From Corallium rubrum (taxonomy: Eukaryota > Cnidaria > Anthozoa > Scleralcyonacea > Coralliidae), in the NCBI GenBank assembly GCA_964035015.1, contig OZ036004.1:9449468-9513467 (forward strand): DNA of 64,000 nucleotides, given 5' to 3'. Positions within the stretch are counted from its first letter, which is position 1. The number at the start of each line of letters is the position of its first letter. Below the pieces are notes generated by a model that searched no databases, was not told the DNA's origin, and saw only the letters and a list, made by a program, of their open reading frames with translations. Both the position numbers and the translations under genes were made by a program. Below are positions 20,274-32,400 of the stretch, piece by piece.

Positions 20274-20442
20274 CAACTGTCACAATCACCACCACTATTA
20301 CCATCAGTATGGTTAACTGTGTATGGTCATCTTCATTTTCACCAGAACCATCACAACTGTCACAATCACCACCACTATTACCATCACTATTATTACCACC
20401 ACCATCATCGTTACCATCACTACCACTAATACGACTACCACC

Positions 20443-20491
<49 letters not shown>

Positions 20492-23400
20492 CAACTGTCA
20501 CAATCACCACCACTATTACCATCACTATTATTACCACCACCATCACTATCACCACCACTAATAACACTACTACCACCACCACCACCATCATCGTCATTAT
20601 CATCACAACAGTCACAATCACCACCACTATTTCCATCACTATTATTACCACCACCACTATCACCACCACTAATAACACTGCTACCACCACCATCATCACT
20701 ATCATCACCACTACCACTAATAACACTGCTACCACCACCACCATCATTATCGTCATCAAAACTGTCACGATCACCATCAGCATTACCACAACTACCACCA
20801 TGATCATCACCACTGCCACAACTACCATCAACATTATTACCATCACCATTATCACCACCATCATAGCCATCATCATTACTACTGACAACAACTACTACCA
20901 CCATCATTACCACCACCGCCATCATCATCATCATCATCATCATCACCATTATTACCTTCTCTTTTTTGGTTGTGATGACGTAGACAATTAGAATAACAGT
21001 GGCAAATAATATTACCAACACGAATACGAAGCAGGAAATAAGAACACCGTAGAGCGAAGACAGGTCCATAAGTGTCTTACAATCAGTAAACCCCGCTACA
21101 ATTCCTAAGAGAGAGAATAGAATTGTTCGTTTAACTATTGTATTCGGTTTGGACTTCCCTTGAATAACGTGGGAGGATAGGGTGATGCGATCTTAGATGA
21201 AGAAGAGAGAAGAAAGTAAAAGGATCGTAGAGCGAAGCATAATTAAAAAGATAATAACTAAAGAAGTGATAAGGGGAATTTGTTGAACGAAACATGACAA
21301 AATGATGAAAAGGAAGGAAAGAAAGAGGAGGAGAGGGAGGAGAAAGAGGAGGAGGAAGAAGAGGGGGAGGAGAAAGAGAAGAAGAAGAAGAAAGAGAAGG
21401 AGAGGAGAAGGAAGAGAAAAGGAGAAGGAAGAGAAGGAGGAGGAAGGAAGAGAAGAAGGAAGAAAAGGAGCAGGAAGAGAAGGAGAAGGAAGAAAAGGAG
21501 AAGGAAGAGAAGGAGAAGGAAGAAAAGGAGAAGGAAGAGAAGGAGAAGGAAGAAAAGGAGAAGGAAGAGAAGGAGGAGGAGAAGGAGGGGAAGAGAAGGA
21601 GAAGGAAGAGAAGGAGAAGGAAGAGAAGGAGAAGGAAGAGACGGAGAGGGAAGAGAAGGAGGAGGAAGAGAAGGAGAAGGAAGAGAAGGAGAAGGAAGAG
21701 AAGGAGAAGAAAGAGAAGAAGGAAGAGAAGGAGAAGGAAGAGAAGGAGAAGGAAGAGAAGGAGAGGGAAGAGAAGGAGGAGGAAGAGAAGGAGAAGGAAG
21801 AGAAGGAGGAGGAAGAGAAGGAGAAGGAAGAGAATGAGAAGGAAAAGAATGAGAAGGAAGAGAAGGAGAAGGAAGAGAAGGAGGAGGAAGAGAAGGAGAG
21901 GGAAGAGAAGGAGAAGGAAGAAAAGGAGAAGGAAGAGGAGAAGGAGGGGAAGAGAAGGAGAAGGAAGAGACGGAGAAGGAAGAGAAGGAGAGGGAAGAGA
22001 AGGAGAGGGAAGAGAAGGAGAGGGAAGAGAAAGAGCAGGAAGAGAAGGAGAAGGAAGAAAAGGAGAAGGAAGAGGAGGAGAAGGAAGAGAAGGAAGAGGA
22101 GAAGGAGGGGAAGAGAAGGAGAAGGAAGAGACGGAGAAGGAAGAGAAGGAGAGGGAAGAGAAAGAGAGGGAAGAGAAGGAGCAGGAAGAGAAAGGAGAAG
22201 GAAGAGAAGGAAGAGAAGGAGAAGGAAGAGAAGGAGAAGGAAGAGAAGGAGAAGGAAGAGAAGGAGGAGGAGAAGAAGGAGGAGAAGGAAGAGAAGGGGG
22301 AGGAAAAGGAAGAAAAGAAAGAAGAAGTAAAAAACCCCAACAACAATGGGAGCGCAAATATAGCCAAAACGCGAACTGTGCAAAGGAATGAAAGTTACAT
22401 GGTGCTTGGATAAAATATTCTAGGATGAACTAAATTCAGCTCAAAATGCAGAAAAAACGCTACTGTTATGAATTATTACTTGTTGTCGTCTGTGAAGCAC
22501 AGGAACAAGTATTGTCTTTTGTTGAACAGGCATAGCCATCTTGTCTTTCCCAATATCTTTGAGAAGCTCTGAAGTCTTTCCATTTTGCAAAATCTGGACC
22601 ATCCACCACTAGACCAGCCAAAGATAGGACTATGCATATGATGGATAATGTTATTGTGCATACAGTCTAGGATGAAATAAAAGGAGTTTAATTTTTCATT
22701 AGCCTGAGTAAACAGCCGCCTCTTCTCGCTCGCCCCTCGGAAGAGACGCCTGAGCAACGAGCCAAGAAATTCCATACTGATGACGTAAATTTACCGAGAT
22801 TCGGGTAGTAGCGCTGATTGGTTACTTTGTGATCATACGAGACTGAAAACTGTCGTATTTTGCTTGAATGAAATATGAAACCTGCGTTGCTACGTTACGA
22901 CAGTTTGCAGTCTCGACAGGAAGTGGCGCTTGATGTCTGGCAAAATCGTTCAATTTCGATATGGGAAATATTATACACGTAATGTCTGCTCCCGAGGGAA
23001 ACAGTTAGTTTTGGAAACATCGAGACTCGAGGGAAAACAAAACTAACTGTTTCCCGAGGGATCAGACATTAAGTGTTTTGTTATATAGCTTGAGTTTCGC
23101 TGAATAATTTCGACGTTTATCAAGGGAAAGTACACAAACGAAAAGACAAACTGAAAGACTTACCAAAACATTTCGCCTGGCTCCGTAATTTCACTTCAAC
23201 CAAACAAATATAAGTCTCAGAACAAAAGAACAGCAATACATTTCTCCAGTTAATCTTCACACATACTTTGAAGACCTATAAATATTCTTTTTTTCGTACC
23301 AAACAAGCTTTTGTTTATAGGATGCCGTGAAGAGTTCAAAGTTCTAGCGGGCAATAATTGACAACTTATTGACCGAGCAGGCAATAAGTTCTCAATTATT

Positions 23401-26400
23401 GCCCGCTCGGTAGACATTGAAATTTAGCTAAGGTCATGTGACCACAAAGCAACCAATGACAATCATCGTTGTATCCAGCGAAACTCTAGCTATATAACAA
23501 TGCTGGTTATTGCAACTCAAACTCGCTTTAGCAAAAGTATCTATCTATTTTTCTTTGTCGGCAAAAACTAAGCTTTAACTTTGTTATTTCAGACAGGAAT
23601 GATGTTGGAGTTGATCTTGGTCGAACCGAGTTTTGAATTAATATTTTGTCGTATGATTACAAAGTAACCAATCAGCGCTACTACCCGAATCTCGGTAGAT
23701 TACGTCATCAGTATGGAATTTCTTGGCTCAGACGTCTCCGCGAGGGGCGAGAAGAGGCGGCTGTTTACTCAGGCTATTCTTTCATTAGTTCTGGCATGTT
23801 TTTAGTTATTTAGTTTTAGATGGATAAATGAAGACATGGTATTTATTTTATGTTAATCTGACCTATTTAGATAGGCAGACACTTTAATATGTGACTCGGT
23901 TGATGATAAACTGTAAAAAATATCCTAATTTCTGATTAAGTCAGTCAGAGACTAATGCAGATTTTAGTGTCCTCAACTATTGGGTTTTTAAACTGTAAAC
24001 TTGCATCATAGATTTTGTATGCCTATTATGGTATAGACGACGGGACTGAGTACATTAGCATGCGATAAGCACCATTGGACTTACCAGTGAGACTCTTCTA
24101 AGATTGACAGCTGAACAGGCTACTGATATCCCTGTGATGATGTACTAAAACAGACAGACAAGATGCCAGGTTAACGTCAGAATATTGTGGAAAGATTGAT
24201 ATATTTGTTCACTATGAAATGCATGGCCATGACATGTACACTATAGGTATAAATGAATCAGTTCATATTGTGTATAGCTAAGTAACATCTTACATCTATG
24301 TGATAAAATCCCCATAGGGGCTTTTCGAATGTTGTGATAATAATAATTTGCCAAAGTGAAACAAAACGACGAGTTGCTACTGTTTGTCGTCACAGATGAT
24401 CTCGTTTCTAGCTGTATATATCAACCAAAATCAAAGCTAATTTTCTTCTAAACCCAAGATATATTTAATCGAATGGAATGGTCAACCGTCGATACAAACA
24501 TCTTAATTTGGTACGTCCGAAAAAGTCGTCATGCATTCTTATTCGCGAACGATTCCATATTATATTTTGAAGTAAAAATACAATTATTCAACGCAAGTAT
24601 TGCACTTTATTCTGTCAGTTTCATAAATCAGCCACAACTCGTCATTAGTCGATTGCACTAATCGATAAACAATCTCAGACGGCCACACCGGGTGAACTCT
24701 ACTCGAAAATTTTTGAAATTTGGGTGTCTGAAATGAAATTTCCCGCGTTCCGACAACACCTTTTAGCAAACTTTAAAAGTTTAAAAACAGGAAAACAACG
24801 ATACAATATTTATAATCTAACGTGTACAGTAGTTGCATGCAGTCTTGTTATTTTCAGTATACGGATTAATATTATAAGATACTATAAAATAAATGTGCTG
24901 CATAGGCAACGTTGAATTGGAAATACTAAAGGTTTGATAAAAGTCCTTGGGTTCAAACGCTATATAGAATTGCAGTATTCCATAATCAGCTAAATTCAAT
25001 TCAATTCAAGTTTTAGGCTGCAGTGTTTAAAAATTATTGGCCAACCAGCTAAGTATCTACAAAATATTTGGGCCCACCAGTCACAAATTGTTGGGGCCCA
25101 CAAGGTATACAGATCATCGGGGCCTACCGGGAAATCTTTAATCTCCACGCCACCCCTGTATATAATGGTATATATATTTCCTACAATACTATTATGACAT
25201 GTGTTCGTATATGTTTGTATACATGTACACTATAATACTTTAACGTTACAGGAGGAGGAATTAAGAAAGTGATATAAGAATAACTTATATGCGTATCTAT
25301 ATATTTCCTGACTTTGTAATGAATTTAAACTCAATAATATTGTCTTTTATTCTTAGGAATTATTCTTCATTGGTGCCAGGAATGAATCTTTGTTATTGGA
25401 ACTAGTTCAAACCAACCAACTGTATTTGGCGAGGTAAGACCCTGCTGTCGTAACCAGACACATAACTTGTATGAGTTTGTATATATCGGTGTAATGTATT
25501 TAGTATCTACACGATACGATTGTCATCGTGATGTATGTGATTCACCGCCAATCGTGTAAATGACGTTTTTCAACATTCACCATCGAATCATGAACAAGAA
25601 TTGTGTACGTATACAAAATTACATACGCCAGAATGACAATCGTATACGACAATCGTATCGTGTAGATATAGGCTTTATACGTCTTGCGTACAACAGACGT
25701 TTTGATAGACGTTCGTCAAGCTCAAATATACTCAGAAAAAGTGTTTCTGAGCCCCAGAAAGGGATCAAACCTTCTAATGAGCACTCTAACCACTGAACTA
25801 CTGAGGCCCCGTTTACACTAGAGCAAAAGTATTCGGATTCACATTGTTTTACATCCTCATGAGAATAAAAAACAATGTGAATCCGGATACTTTTGCTCTA
25901 GTGTAAACGGGGTCTGAGGCTATGATGGAGAGCTAAGGTTGTAATAAGTTGCTTTCTATATAAGGGGTGTCATTTGCATATGAGATGTATTAAAAATAAT
26001 TGAGATAATGATAAGCCAGTTTCGTATTTTTGACTGACAGAGGTTCCCAATCTCTTTGTAATTCTATTCTGTCTAACACCAGACGATTTTACTGGTCAAC
26101 GAGAGAATCCTCAGATATCCTAGGCAGCACTGTCAATGGTTAACAACTTATTAAACCAATCCTAGTGTCTGAGCCGGCCAAAAATGGCCCATTATTTTAC
26201 TCTGTCTAACGCCAGGCGATTTTACTGGTCAAAGAGAGAACCCTTAGACATCCTAGGATGCAGCAATACGTTAACAACTTATTAACCCATTCTTGCCTGA
26301 GCTGGCCAAAAACTGCCACTTCATTATTTTACTATATGCCAGAAGATTTTACTATAGTCAAAGGGAGATCATTAGATCATTAGCAATAGGTTAAAATGTA

Positions 26401-26639
26401 TATAGTTGCATACAGAGCAACCTTCTTACCGGTAACCCAATCCAATATTGAACGTAATCGATCCCAGGCTCGACCTGTACTTTAATTTGGACTGTGTCGT
26501 GAAAGTCATCACTATGAGTGATTGCGAGACCGAGAGCGAGAACCGCAATGCCAAGAAGAATCACGAAAGATCCGGAAATAAGAAGCAAAATAAACGCTAA
26601 TTTCTTCGACTTGCTTTTGAACATACTCTTGTTCGCCAT
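19790..26639 (-). CDS. Gene B: four-transmembrane CD20-like protein, five exons
   Basis: Exons 26430-26639, 24085-24144, 22480-22666, 20956-21104 and 19790-20068 join to 294 codons. All introns are GT-AG with phases 0-0-1-0. Translation starts MANKSMFKSK. Hydrophobic segments lie near residues 14-40, 71-84, 91-111 and 167-193. The first loop ends VQYWIGLP. The second loop carries DGPDF, WKD and YWE, then C-x6-C-x-C-x14-C. The tail is about 100 residues, charged, opening GKRSSRKSRRK with an acidic end (LGDDDIY). It shares ectodomain landmarks with genes A and C but not the tail. The family is most likely CD20-like (MS4A / FAM189-ENTREP); tetraspanin is excluded because the CCG motif is absent. 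Intron 3 is mostly a 1-kb polypurine tract and intron 4 mostly triplet repeats. Gene model strong, function unknown. Confidence 0.87.
20100..20950. repeat. Triplet array (ACC/ATC type) in gene B intron 4
   Basis: Nearly pure CCA/TCA triplets with (ATC)n runs, organised in larger units of about 220 bp (GGTTAACTGTGTATGGTCAT occurs at 20090 and 20310). The long ORFs over it are low-complexity translation, not genes. It almost fills the intron. Confidence 0.92.
20956..21104 (-). CDS. Gene B exon 4 (helix 4)
   Basis: 149 nt, acceptor CTCTTAG, donor GTAATA. It encodes FTDCKTLMDLSSLYGV and a long hydrophobic helix ending TTKKEK. Translation past the donor only gives low-complexity sequence from the triplet array. 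Confidence 0.87.
21300..22325. repeat. 1-kb polypurine tract in gene B intron 3
   Basis: Over 1,000 bp of almost only A and G on the plus strand, dominated by GAGAAGGAAGA and GGAAGAGAAGG words. The pre-mRNA (minus) carries the C/U-rich strand. Several long Lys/Glu/Arg or Ser/Leu/Phe ORFs here are artefacts. Confidence 0.95.
22480..22666 (-). CDS. Gene B exon 3 (helix 3 and cysteine loop)
   Basis: 187 nt, acceptor CATCCTAG, donor GTAATA, phase-1 exit. It encodes helix 3, DGPDFAKWKD, RYWERQDGYAC and the C-x6-C-x-C cluster. A large MITE (22701-23775) ends 34 nt upstream of the acceptor. Confidence 0.88.
22701..23775. mobile_element. Foldback MITE with about 100-bp arms, hosting repeat R4
   Basis: AGCCTGAGTAAACAGCCGCC at the left and its complement at 23756-23775 are ends; ATT flanks both sides (22698-22700, 23776-23778). 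Arms continue through CATACTGATGACGTAA and GTAGCGCTGATTGGTTAC. R4 copy 2 (22980-23503) lies inside. Confidence 0.85.
22980..23503. repeat. Dispersed repeat R4, copy 2
   Basis: Nearly identical to 3035-3572. Its left end forms a hairpin of TGTCTGCTCCCGAGGGAAAC with its complement. Confidence 0.82.
24085..24144 (-). CDS. Gene B exon 2 (60-nt micro-exon, helix 2)
   Basis: TTTTAG acceptor and GTAAG donor flank exactly 60 nt reading YIITGISVACSAVNLRRVSL. Length, phase and the initial Y-hydrophobic-I-T match the second exons of genes A and C. Confidence 0.83.
24145..25660. other. Gene B intron 1, unassigned part
   Basis: AT-rich intron sequence. No further exon or repeat recognised except CGATACGATTGTCATCGT near 25510 and a partial inverse near 25640. 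Confidence 0.5.
25665..25804 (-). mobile_element. tRNA-derived SINE
   Basis: On the minus strand AGTAGTTCAGTGGTTAGAG (box A) and GGTTTGATCCC (box B) precede a body with TGAGCTTGACGAACGTCTAT. Relatives are at 35420-35540 and 45425-45545. A MITE (25805-25914) interrupts its head. Confidence 0.7.
25805..25914. mobile_element. PIF/Harbinger-like MITE, 110-bp palindrome
   Basis: GGCCCCGTTTACACTAGAGC and its complement are ends; TGA flanks both (25802-25804, 25915-25917). The arms ATTCGGATTCACATTGTTTT pair almost perfectly. Confidence 0.88.
26050..26395. mobile_element. Three degenerate mini-element copies in tandem
   Basis: TCTGTCTAACACCAGACGATT, TCTGTCTAACGCCAGGCGATT and ATATGCCAGAAGATTTTACT recur at about 130-bp spacing, each with GAGAGAA..CCT and TTAACAACTTATTAA-like flanks. 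They are divergent copies of the 101-bp element. Confidence 0.6.
26430..26639 (-). CDS. Gene B exon 1
   Basis: ATG at 26637-26639 to a GTAAGA donor, phase 0, 70 codons. It encodes a Lys/Ser-rich N-terminus, helix 1 and a first loop ending DYVQYWIGLP. A longer open frame upstream has no ATG start. Confidence 0.88.
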
Positions 26640-27184
26640 AATTCGCTGTGGTACCAACCAATTTATTCGTATTTCAACGTTACTGACAATTACAGACAAC
26701 AACAACGATCGACTGATGACATCGAGAAACACTTTTGAAACAGGGCTGAACGCTTCAGTAAATATTTTGTGTCCAACTGAGCTTTTTTGCCTTTTTGAAT
26801 GTGATTAAAATACCGGGGCTTTGTTTCTCGAATTGAATAATTGTGTTATAGTTCAAGACTCCGAACTGAAATGTTTTTTCCGCGGTAATATACAAGCAAA
26901 ATACGACATAAAACCTTCATTTATTTGTTTCTATATTTAATAATAAAATGTCGTGGTTTTTCATTCGGGGTTACAGCTAGTATTTTCTTTGAGTTTTCAA
27001 ACATGGAAGTTAGAAATAATGTCACTAAATAAAAATCTTCGGCATTCATGACCCCCCACCGCGGGTCGAAGAGAGATAATTGGGACTGTTATGTTTTGAT
27101 AATTTAAAACTGTGTTGAGCTTTGTGTGTCAGTGTTATTCAAGTTATTTTATTCAGAAAAAATTCTGGTGAAACGCTTTTGCCA
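26640..27184. other. Upstream region of gene B
   Basis: 5' flank between gene B and the mini-elements. It presumably holds the gene B promoter; no TATA box or other site stands out. Confidence 0.4.
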
Positions 27185-27285
27185 TTAACCCTTTATCGCC
27201 CAATAGCCACTCCATTGACGAGTAAAATCGTCTGGCGTTAGCCAGAGTAAAATACTAAATACATCGTTGGGCGATAAAGGGTTAA
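27185..27285. mobile_element. 101-bp mini-element with TCTGGCGTTAGCCAGA core
   Basis: TTAACCCTTTATCGCC and GGCGATAAAGGGTTAA are the ends; the centre is AAAATCG, TCTGGCGTTAGCCAGA, GTAAAATA. A half copy follows at 27299-27348. Confidence 0.85.
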
Positions 27286-27415
27286 TCGAGATAGTCTATT
27301 AACCCTTTATCGCCCAGTAGCCACTCCATTGACGAACAAAATCGTCTAATATTCGAAAAGTAATATTCGAAATTCATCATGTTTTTTCGTGTTTGGATCC
27401 CCTGACGAAACACGG

Positions 27416-27416
<1 letters not shown>

Positions 27417-27484
<68 letters not shown>
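27417..27484. repeat. (TA)n microsatellite
   Basis: About 66 bp of TA after ACACGGTATTA. Confidence 0.95.
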
Positions 27485-27488
<4 letters not shown>

Positions 27489-27757
27489 GTAGAAACTTAC
27501 TAGTATTCTATTGCAAATGCTGCAATCTGATTGGCTACTCTACTCGATATCTATTCGTCAATAGATAGCGAGTAGCAAATTGAGTACCAGTACTCGCGCG
27601 GCCATGCAGTAAAACAACATGGAGGACACGAGGAGTGAAATATTGTTTTGCCTTGGTTTTCACACAGAAACAATGGTTATGCTTCGTTTTTTGAAATAAT
27701 TTGGAAGAACTAAAGTACACAAGTTAGTTTCTACTAAAACAATTAGATTATTCGCTC

Positions 27758-27843
27758 TCAATTTCTATGAGATGATAGTTGACTCGAGCTCCGCTCTCGT
27801 CAACTATTCACTCATAGAAATTTCGAGCTCATAATCTAATTGT
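27758..27843. repeat. Hairpin
   Basis: AACAATTAGATTAT..ATTTCTATGAG pairs with CTCATAGAAATT..ATAATCTAATTGTT; the inner stem is GATAGTTGACTCGAG / partner. A short (TA)n follows at 27845-27867. Confidence 0.8.
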
Positions 27844-28445
27844 TAAATATATATATATATATATATTACATAGCAACACAACTCCGTCTTTATATAAACG
27901 TTGTAAGAACAAATGTAAGATTGACTCAAAGACCTTCATTTCTCACCCGAAATGCTGCTAAAACAGTCACAGGTTTTTTTACTGGAATCAAAACCAATAC
28001 AAGGTTATAGTGATCTGACCAAGTTACAAAGCACATTACCAAGCGTGTTCAGGATTATGAATAGCCTAAAGCTATTTTACTTGAAAGGCACTGTTTTTGT
28101 AAAGTATATACAATTTCTTTCTCAAGCCTCGACGTCAATCCAAAAGCCACGACCGTGATTCACCAGCTCAGCGGTCAGACGCTCTTGTACAGTACTTCAT
28201 CTTATGGGATAAAATACACATACGCGGAAATAAAAGTTCCCAAAACGCGAAACACGCGATATAGAATGTCTTCTAGAAGTTTTTGTGATGATGTGTATGA
28301 CCTACTGAACCCACTGATCAACATATAAGTAAACTGCGGAACTGCTGTCCAAAAAGGACCTAACAAAAATGGCGGAAACATGGGTCGTTTCTCTTATGGG
28401 AACAACCGCTGAACTTTTTCTGCCCAACATATTTATACATAGATA

Positions 28446-29081
28446 TAGGAAGCATAAATTGCCGACTCCTTATTAGGGCCCTACTGCGAACGCGTCCCAA
28501 ACGTGGGTAATCCAAGATGGCGGCTCAACCGGGCAAAAGCTTCAAGCTATTTTTAACCAATAATGTTTTAACCAATAATGACAGCCTTTAAACAGCTCTA
28601 ACGACGAAATGTCCTTATCCACTCGATCGACTTATCTAAAATTGTAGTTGATGGAAACTAGTGTTAACAACAGATCTCAAATGACCAGAACAGAAAAAGT
28701 CACTTTTCTCGTCTCTCACAACAAATTACGCATCGAAAGAACTTCGAGCCCAGCAAGGTAATCCTAATCATCAGTATGATTGACAAATAGTCGAAAAATT
28801 TTGTTTTAAACATGCCGTTTTGGATAGACCGATCGAGTGGATAAGGACATTTCGTCGTTAGAGCTGTTTAAAGGCTGTCATTATCGGTTAAAACCCTAAA
28901 AAATGCGTTATTCTGTGATGTATTGTCTAGTTCTATTCATTCGAAGCAGTTAAATGCATTCGCGGTAAATGGCTTGTTCCATTGTGGTCACATGAGCTGA
29001 GCCGCCATCTTGGATTACCCATGTTGGGACGCGTTCGCAATGGGGCCCTAATAAGGAGTAAGCAAACTATGCTTCCTTTAT
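28446..29081. mobile_element. Foldback element, about 640 bp
   Basis: GGAAGCATAAATTGCCGACT, CCTTATTAGGGCCC and ATCCAAGATGGCGGCTC recur inverted at 28990-29081. Inner arms ACAGCCTTTAAACAGCTCTA also pair. Confidence 0.85.
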
Positions 29082-29223
29082 CTATGTGGATCAATCCAGT
29101 AAAAAAATAAGTCAGCGGTTACTACTATGGGAGAAAGGATCAGTGGAAAGGACCCATAAACCGCCATATATCTTGGGCTGGTCACCGTTTATCGCCAATG
29201 AGTTATATATATAGGTCAGTGCT

Positions 29224-29433
29224 CTAATAAGGTGCGGGATTGTTATATTCATCAACTGTAGAGCCATACAGCGACCAGGCAGGCATGTATTCTTTGTTCT
29301 GTTTCGCTAAAGATGAGGTGGAGCTTGATGCCTCCGTATGAGGACGTTGGTGTTCTTTGTACATTTCCATGACGTCATTCAAAGAAGAGAATGCTGCCTT
29401 GTTCACATATGATGCTGTGTAGGACGTGAAAGC
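29224..29433 (-). CDS. Gene A exon 5 (cytoplasmic tail, stop)
   Basis: TCTCTAG acceptor, phase 0, 69 codons and TAG. The tail has a Ser/Thr stretch (TEASSSTSS), several tyrosines and ends DEYNNPAPY. Confidence 0.85.
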   Translation of the reverse strand, partial: AFTSYTASYVNKAAFSSLNDVMEMYKEHQRPHTEASSSTSSLAKQNKEYMPAWSLYGSTVDEYNNPAPY

Positions 29434-32400
29434 CTAGAGAAACGAAAGAAATGAAATTCATTTGAGATTCATATTCAAGAAGAGCAATTATACACTTGCG
29501 TGAAATGGAGGGATATTCGTGTTTATAAAATAAGGTGTCTTCTACGCATGCTCTGATTGGCTGGGCTCCGTGCATTTATAAGAGTATAAAGATCACGATG
29601 ACGCCGTTGTTGTCGAATAAAAGCGGCAAACTTTAATAAAAGTATAAGCTTTATTCAGATAAAATGTCTGAAAAATTCTAAAGAATAAGAAACACGAAAA
29701 CATGGCGTCCAATATATATTTTAAGTAAGTGAGCCACTGAGGACGGCTCGCTCATAAATACCATCAAGAGAAGACACAAAATCTGGCTAGGGCAAACACT
29801 GCGTCATGGAGACCTATGATTGAAGTTAGAATGGAGGGCAAGAGGCCTCGTGGCAGGCCAAGAGAAGGAATAATATCAGAAGTAATATTGGGCATTTCAC
29901 TCGATTACATAGCATGATTTAGGGATTTTTGGTGAAGGAAGATTAGAGTGTAGAATATATACATTTTAAGACCAAACCGGGACCAGTTGCGAAAAATGCA
30001 ACTACATAGGCCTTCCGGCAGGAATTGAACCCACGACCTTGCGATTCTAGAACGGTTTGGTCTTAAAATGTATATATTCTACACTCGAATTTTCCTTCTG
30101 CTATGTAATCGAGTGAAATGCCCAATATTACTTATAATATACCCAATTCTCTCCTGGCATTACCATGCACCTTATTATATATACAGAACTCGCGATCAAG
30201 CTCTCGGCAACGCCCTCCGTGGCTCAGTGGTCAGAGCATTGCACTAGAATCGCAAGGTCGCGGGTTCAATTCCTGCCGGAAGGCCTGTGTAGTTGCATTT
30301 TTCGCAACTGGTCCCGGTTTGGTCTTAAAATGTATATATTCTACACTCGAATTTTCCTTCACCCAAGGTAAAATTAGTTTGCTGCCTCCCCGCGGTCTGA
30401 AGCAATAAACTAGCTTGTAAGACATTTTCCATGTTAATACAACAGTAATCTAATACGATAATACGAATGGTACTTTCTGTGGAAAACATTCCTCGTACGA
30501 AAAAGGGCAATTGTTGCCCCCGTGGCTCCGGCGCCCCTGGACTTACTTTCCAAGGATTTTTCCACGAAACTGAATTAACCATGACCATGAGCGTTGCCAG
30601 ACATACTACTAGACCAACAATAGCACCGCTTATAATCACGCCATAAATGGCAGCCAGGCTTACCACTTGATCACAGTCGCTTACGGTCGATACCAACTCT
30701 GAAAGAAAATCACACCGTTACATTAGTAAATTTACTTCAACGTAAACAAGTAAGTTTTGAGAAGGTATGGGTGTTAAGATTACGAACGGAATTAAAAGAT
30801 GTAATTAAGTTACTGAGATATGTGGCAGTTATATTATTTAAAACTTTATAAACAGTTACAGCACGGAAATATTTAATTCTGTCTTGAATGGGGAGCCATC
30901 CTAGCTGTAAAAATAATGGCAGTGATGGTGCTTTGCGGTCGGTGTCTAGAATTAATCTATATAGCTGCCTTTTTCTGGAGTCGATGGATCCTGTCTAAAG
31001 CTGGTTTTCCACTAGGTGGAATTTTGCGCGCGGAGCGGAATTTATCTTTAATGTCTTTTCTAATTAGTTCCACCCGAGAAATCACAAGACAAAGAAAATT
31101 TTCGCTCCGCGCGCAAAATTCCGCCTAGTGGAAATCCACCTTAAGTTCTGCAAATCGCTAATGGTAGCTAAGCAGTTCAAACTTGTACACGGTGAGGACA
31201 ATAGGCGAGTTTCAGGGTGTTACGCGCGCATCATTTTTTCAAAAAACTGGCAAGCTCCACTCAAAGTAAACATACTGTTGAAGATAAACAAAGTATAGAT
31301 ACAGTTTCTGGATGTTTAACACTGTTATTTTGCTGTTGTTAGCTCTCTAGTAAGTCAGTTTGCCATTGCTTACTTTGTGGGGAGCCCGCCAAGAGCCCAC
31401 CAATTCCATTGCAAAACGATGCGTGTGCAACACCCTGAAACTCGCCTGCCGTAAATGTTCGATTTAGCGCCGCTCTCGGTTAAGCGCCGCACCTTCGAAA
31501 AAGATGAATCAGCAATAAAACACAAACCGATACGCTAACATATCAACATATCTTTAATACATCACTGGAGTTTTTCACCGGTCAAGTTCGCGAGGTACTT
31601 CGATCGCAGCTGTCCATCCTAAAAGAGCCTGATTCAGATGTCGAAGATGCCTCTGATCCACATCTATGACGACGATGAAGAAGGCGATGACCAGGACGTT
31701 GACGTTCTTTTTTGAATTTATTGTGCTATTGGGTGTTATGAAAATTATTGGGTTTTTCTATGGATAATTCAAGTTGTGTTATGATCATTTTGTCAACTTT
31801 TTTTAATAAGCGCCGCTCTCGATTAAGCGCCGCACCAAAAGATTGCAAATTTTAATAAGCGCCGCGGCGCTAAATCGAACATTTACGGTATATATGTTTG
31901 GTATAATAAAGCAATCATCCAATAGCAGCCTTTGGGTTCAATCACTCAACCGTGATTTTTAAATAAAAATAGGCGAAAAACAAAAGATTTGTACAAGGCA
32001 AGGACCGTTTTAACATAAAATCACAGCCTGTCATCACACTTTCTTAAATACCTTCTTTACTTCCTTCAGTCCCTTGTACCTTTTTGTACTTTCCCACATT
32101 TTTCTGCATATTGTTACATGTTTGATAATATTTTAATAGTGGACTTAATATTTACGAAAAGTGACGCTATTTTGAAATAGCAAAGCATTGTGGTATATCC
32201 AGGGTAACATACAACCTCAATTCCAAAGATAATTGTGTAGAGTTGGAACAAAAAATGAGATCTTCTCAGATTCTTCTTCATAATTCCAAGTCTCCCAATT
32301 AAGTAACTCCAACACTTTAGTTTTTCCGTCTCAAAACACGTTCAGTGTCTGTTTGAAAATACCTTGGGCATATGTACTTACGTGGATTAGTATTGTTATC

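Noticed and set aside
20102-20991. Long ORFs rich in Thr/Ile, Asp/Gly or Val/Met
   Set aside because: Translations of the triplet array in gene B intron 4. Only 20956-21104 within this area is a supported exon.
21131-22391. Several long ORFs on both strands, rich in Lys/Glu/Arg or Ser/Leu/Phe
   Set aside because: They are translations of the polypurine tract inside gene B intron 3 and have no domain.
30205-30285. tRNA gene
   Set aside because: Boxes A and B are present but no full cloverleaf; the same SINE body follows in each copy.
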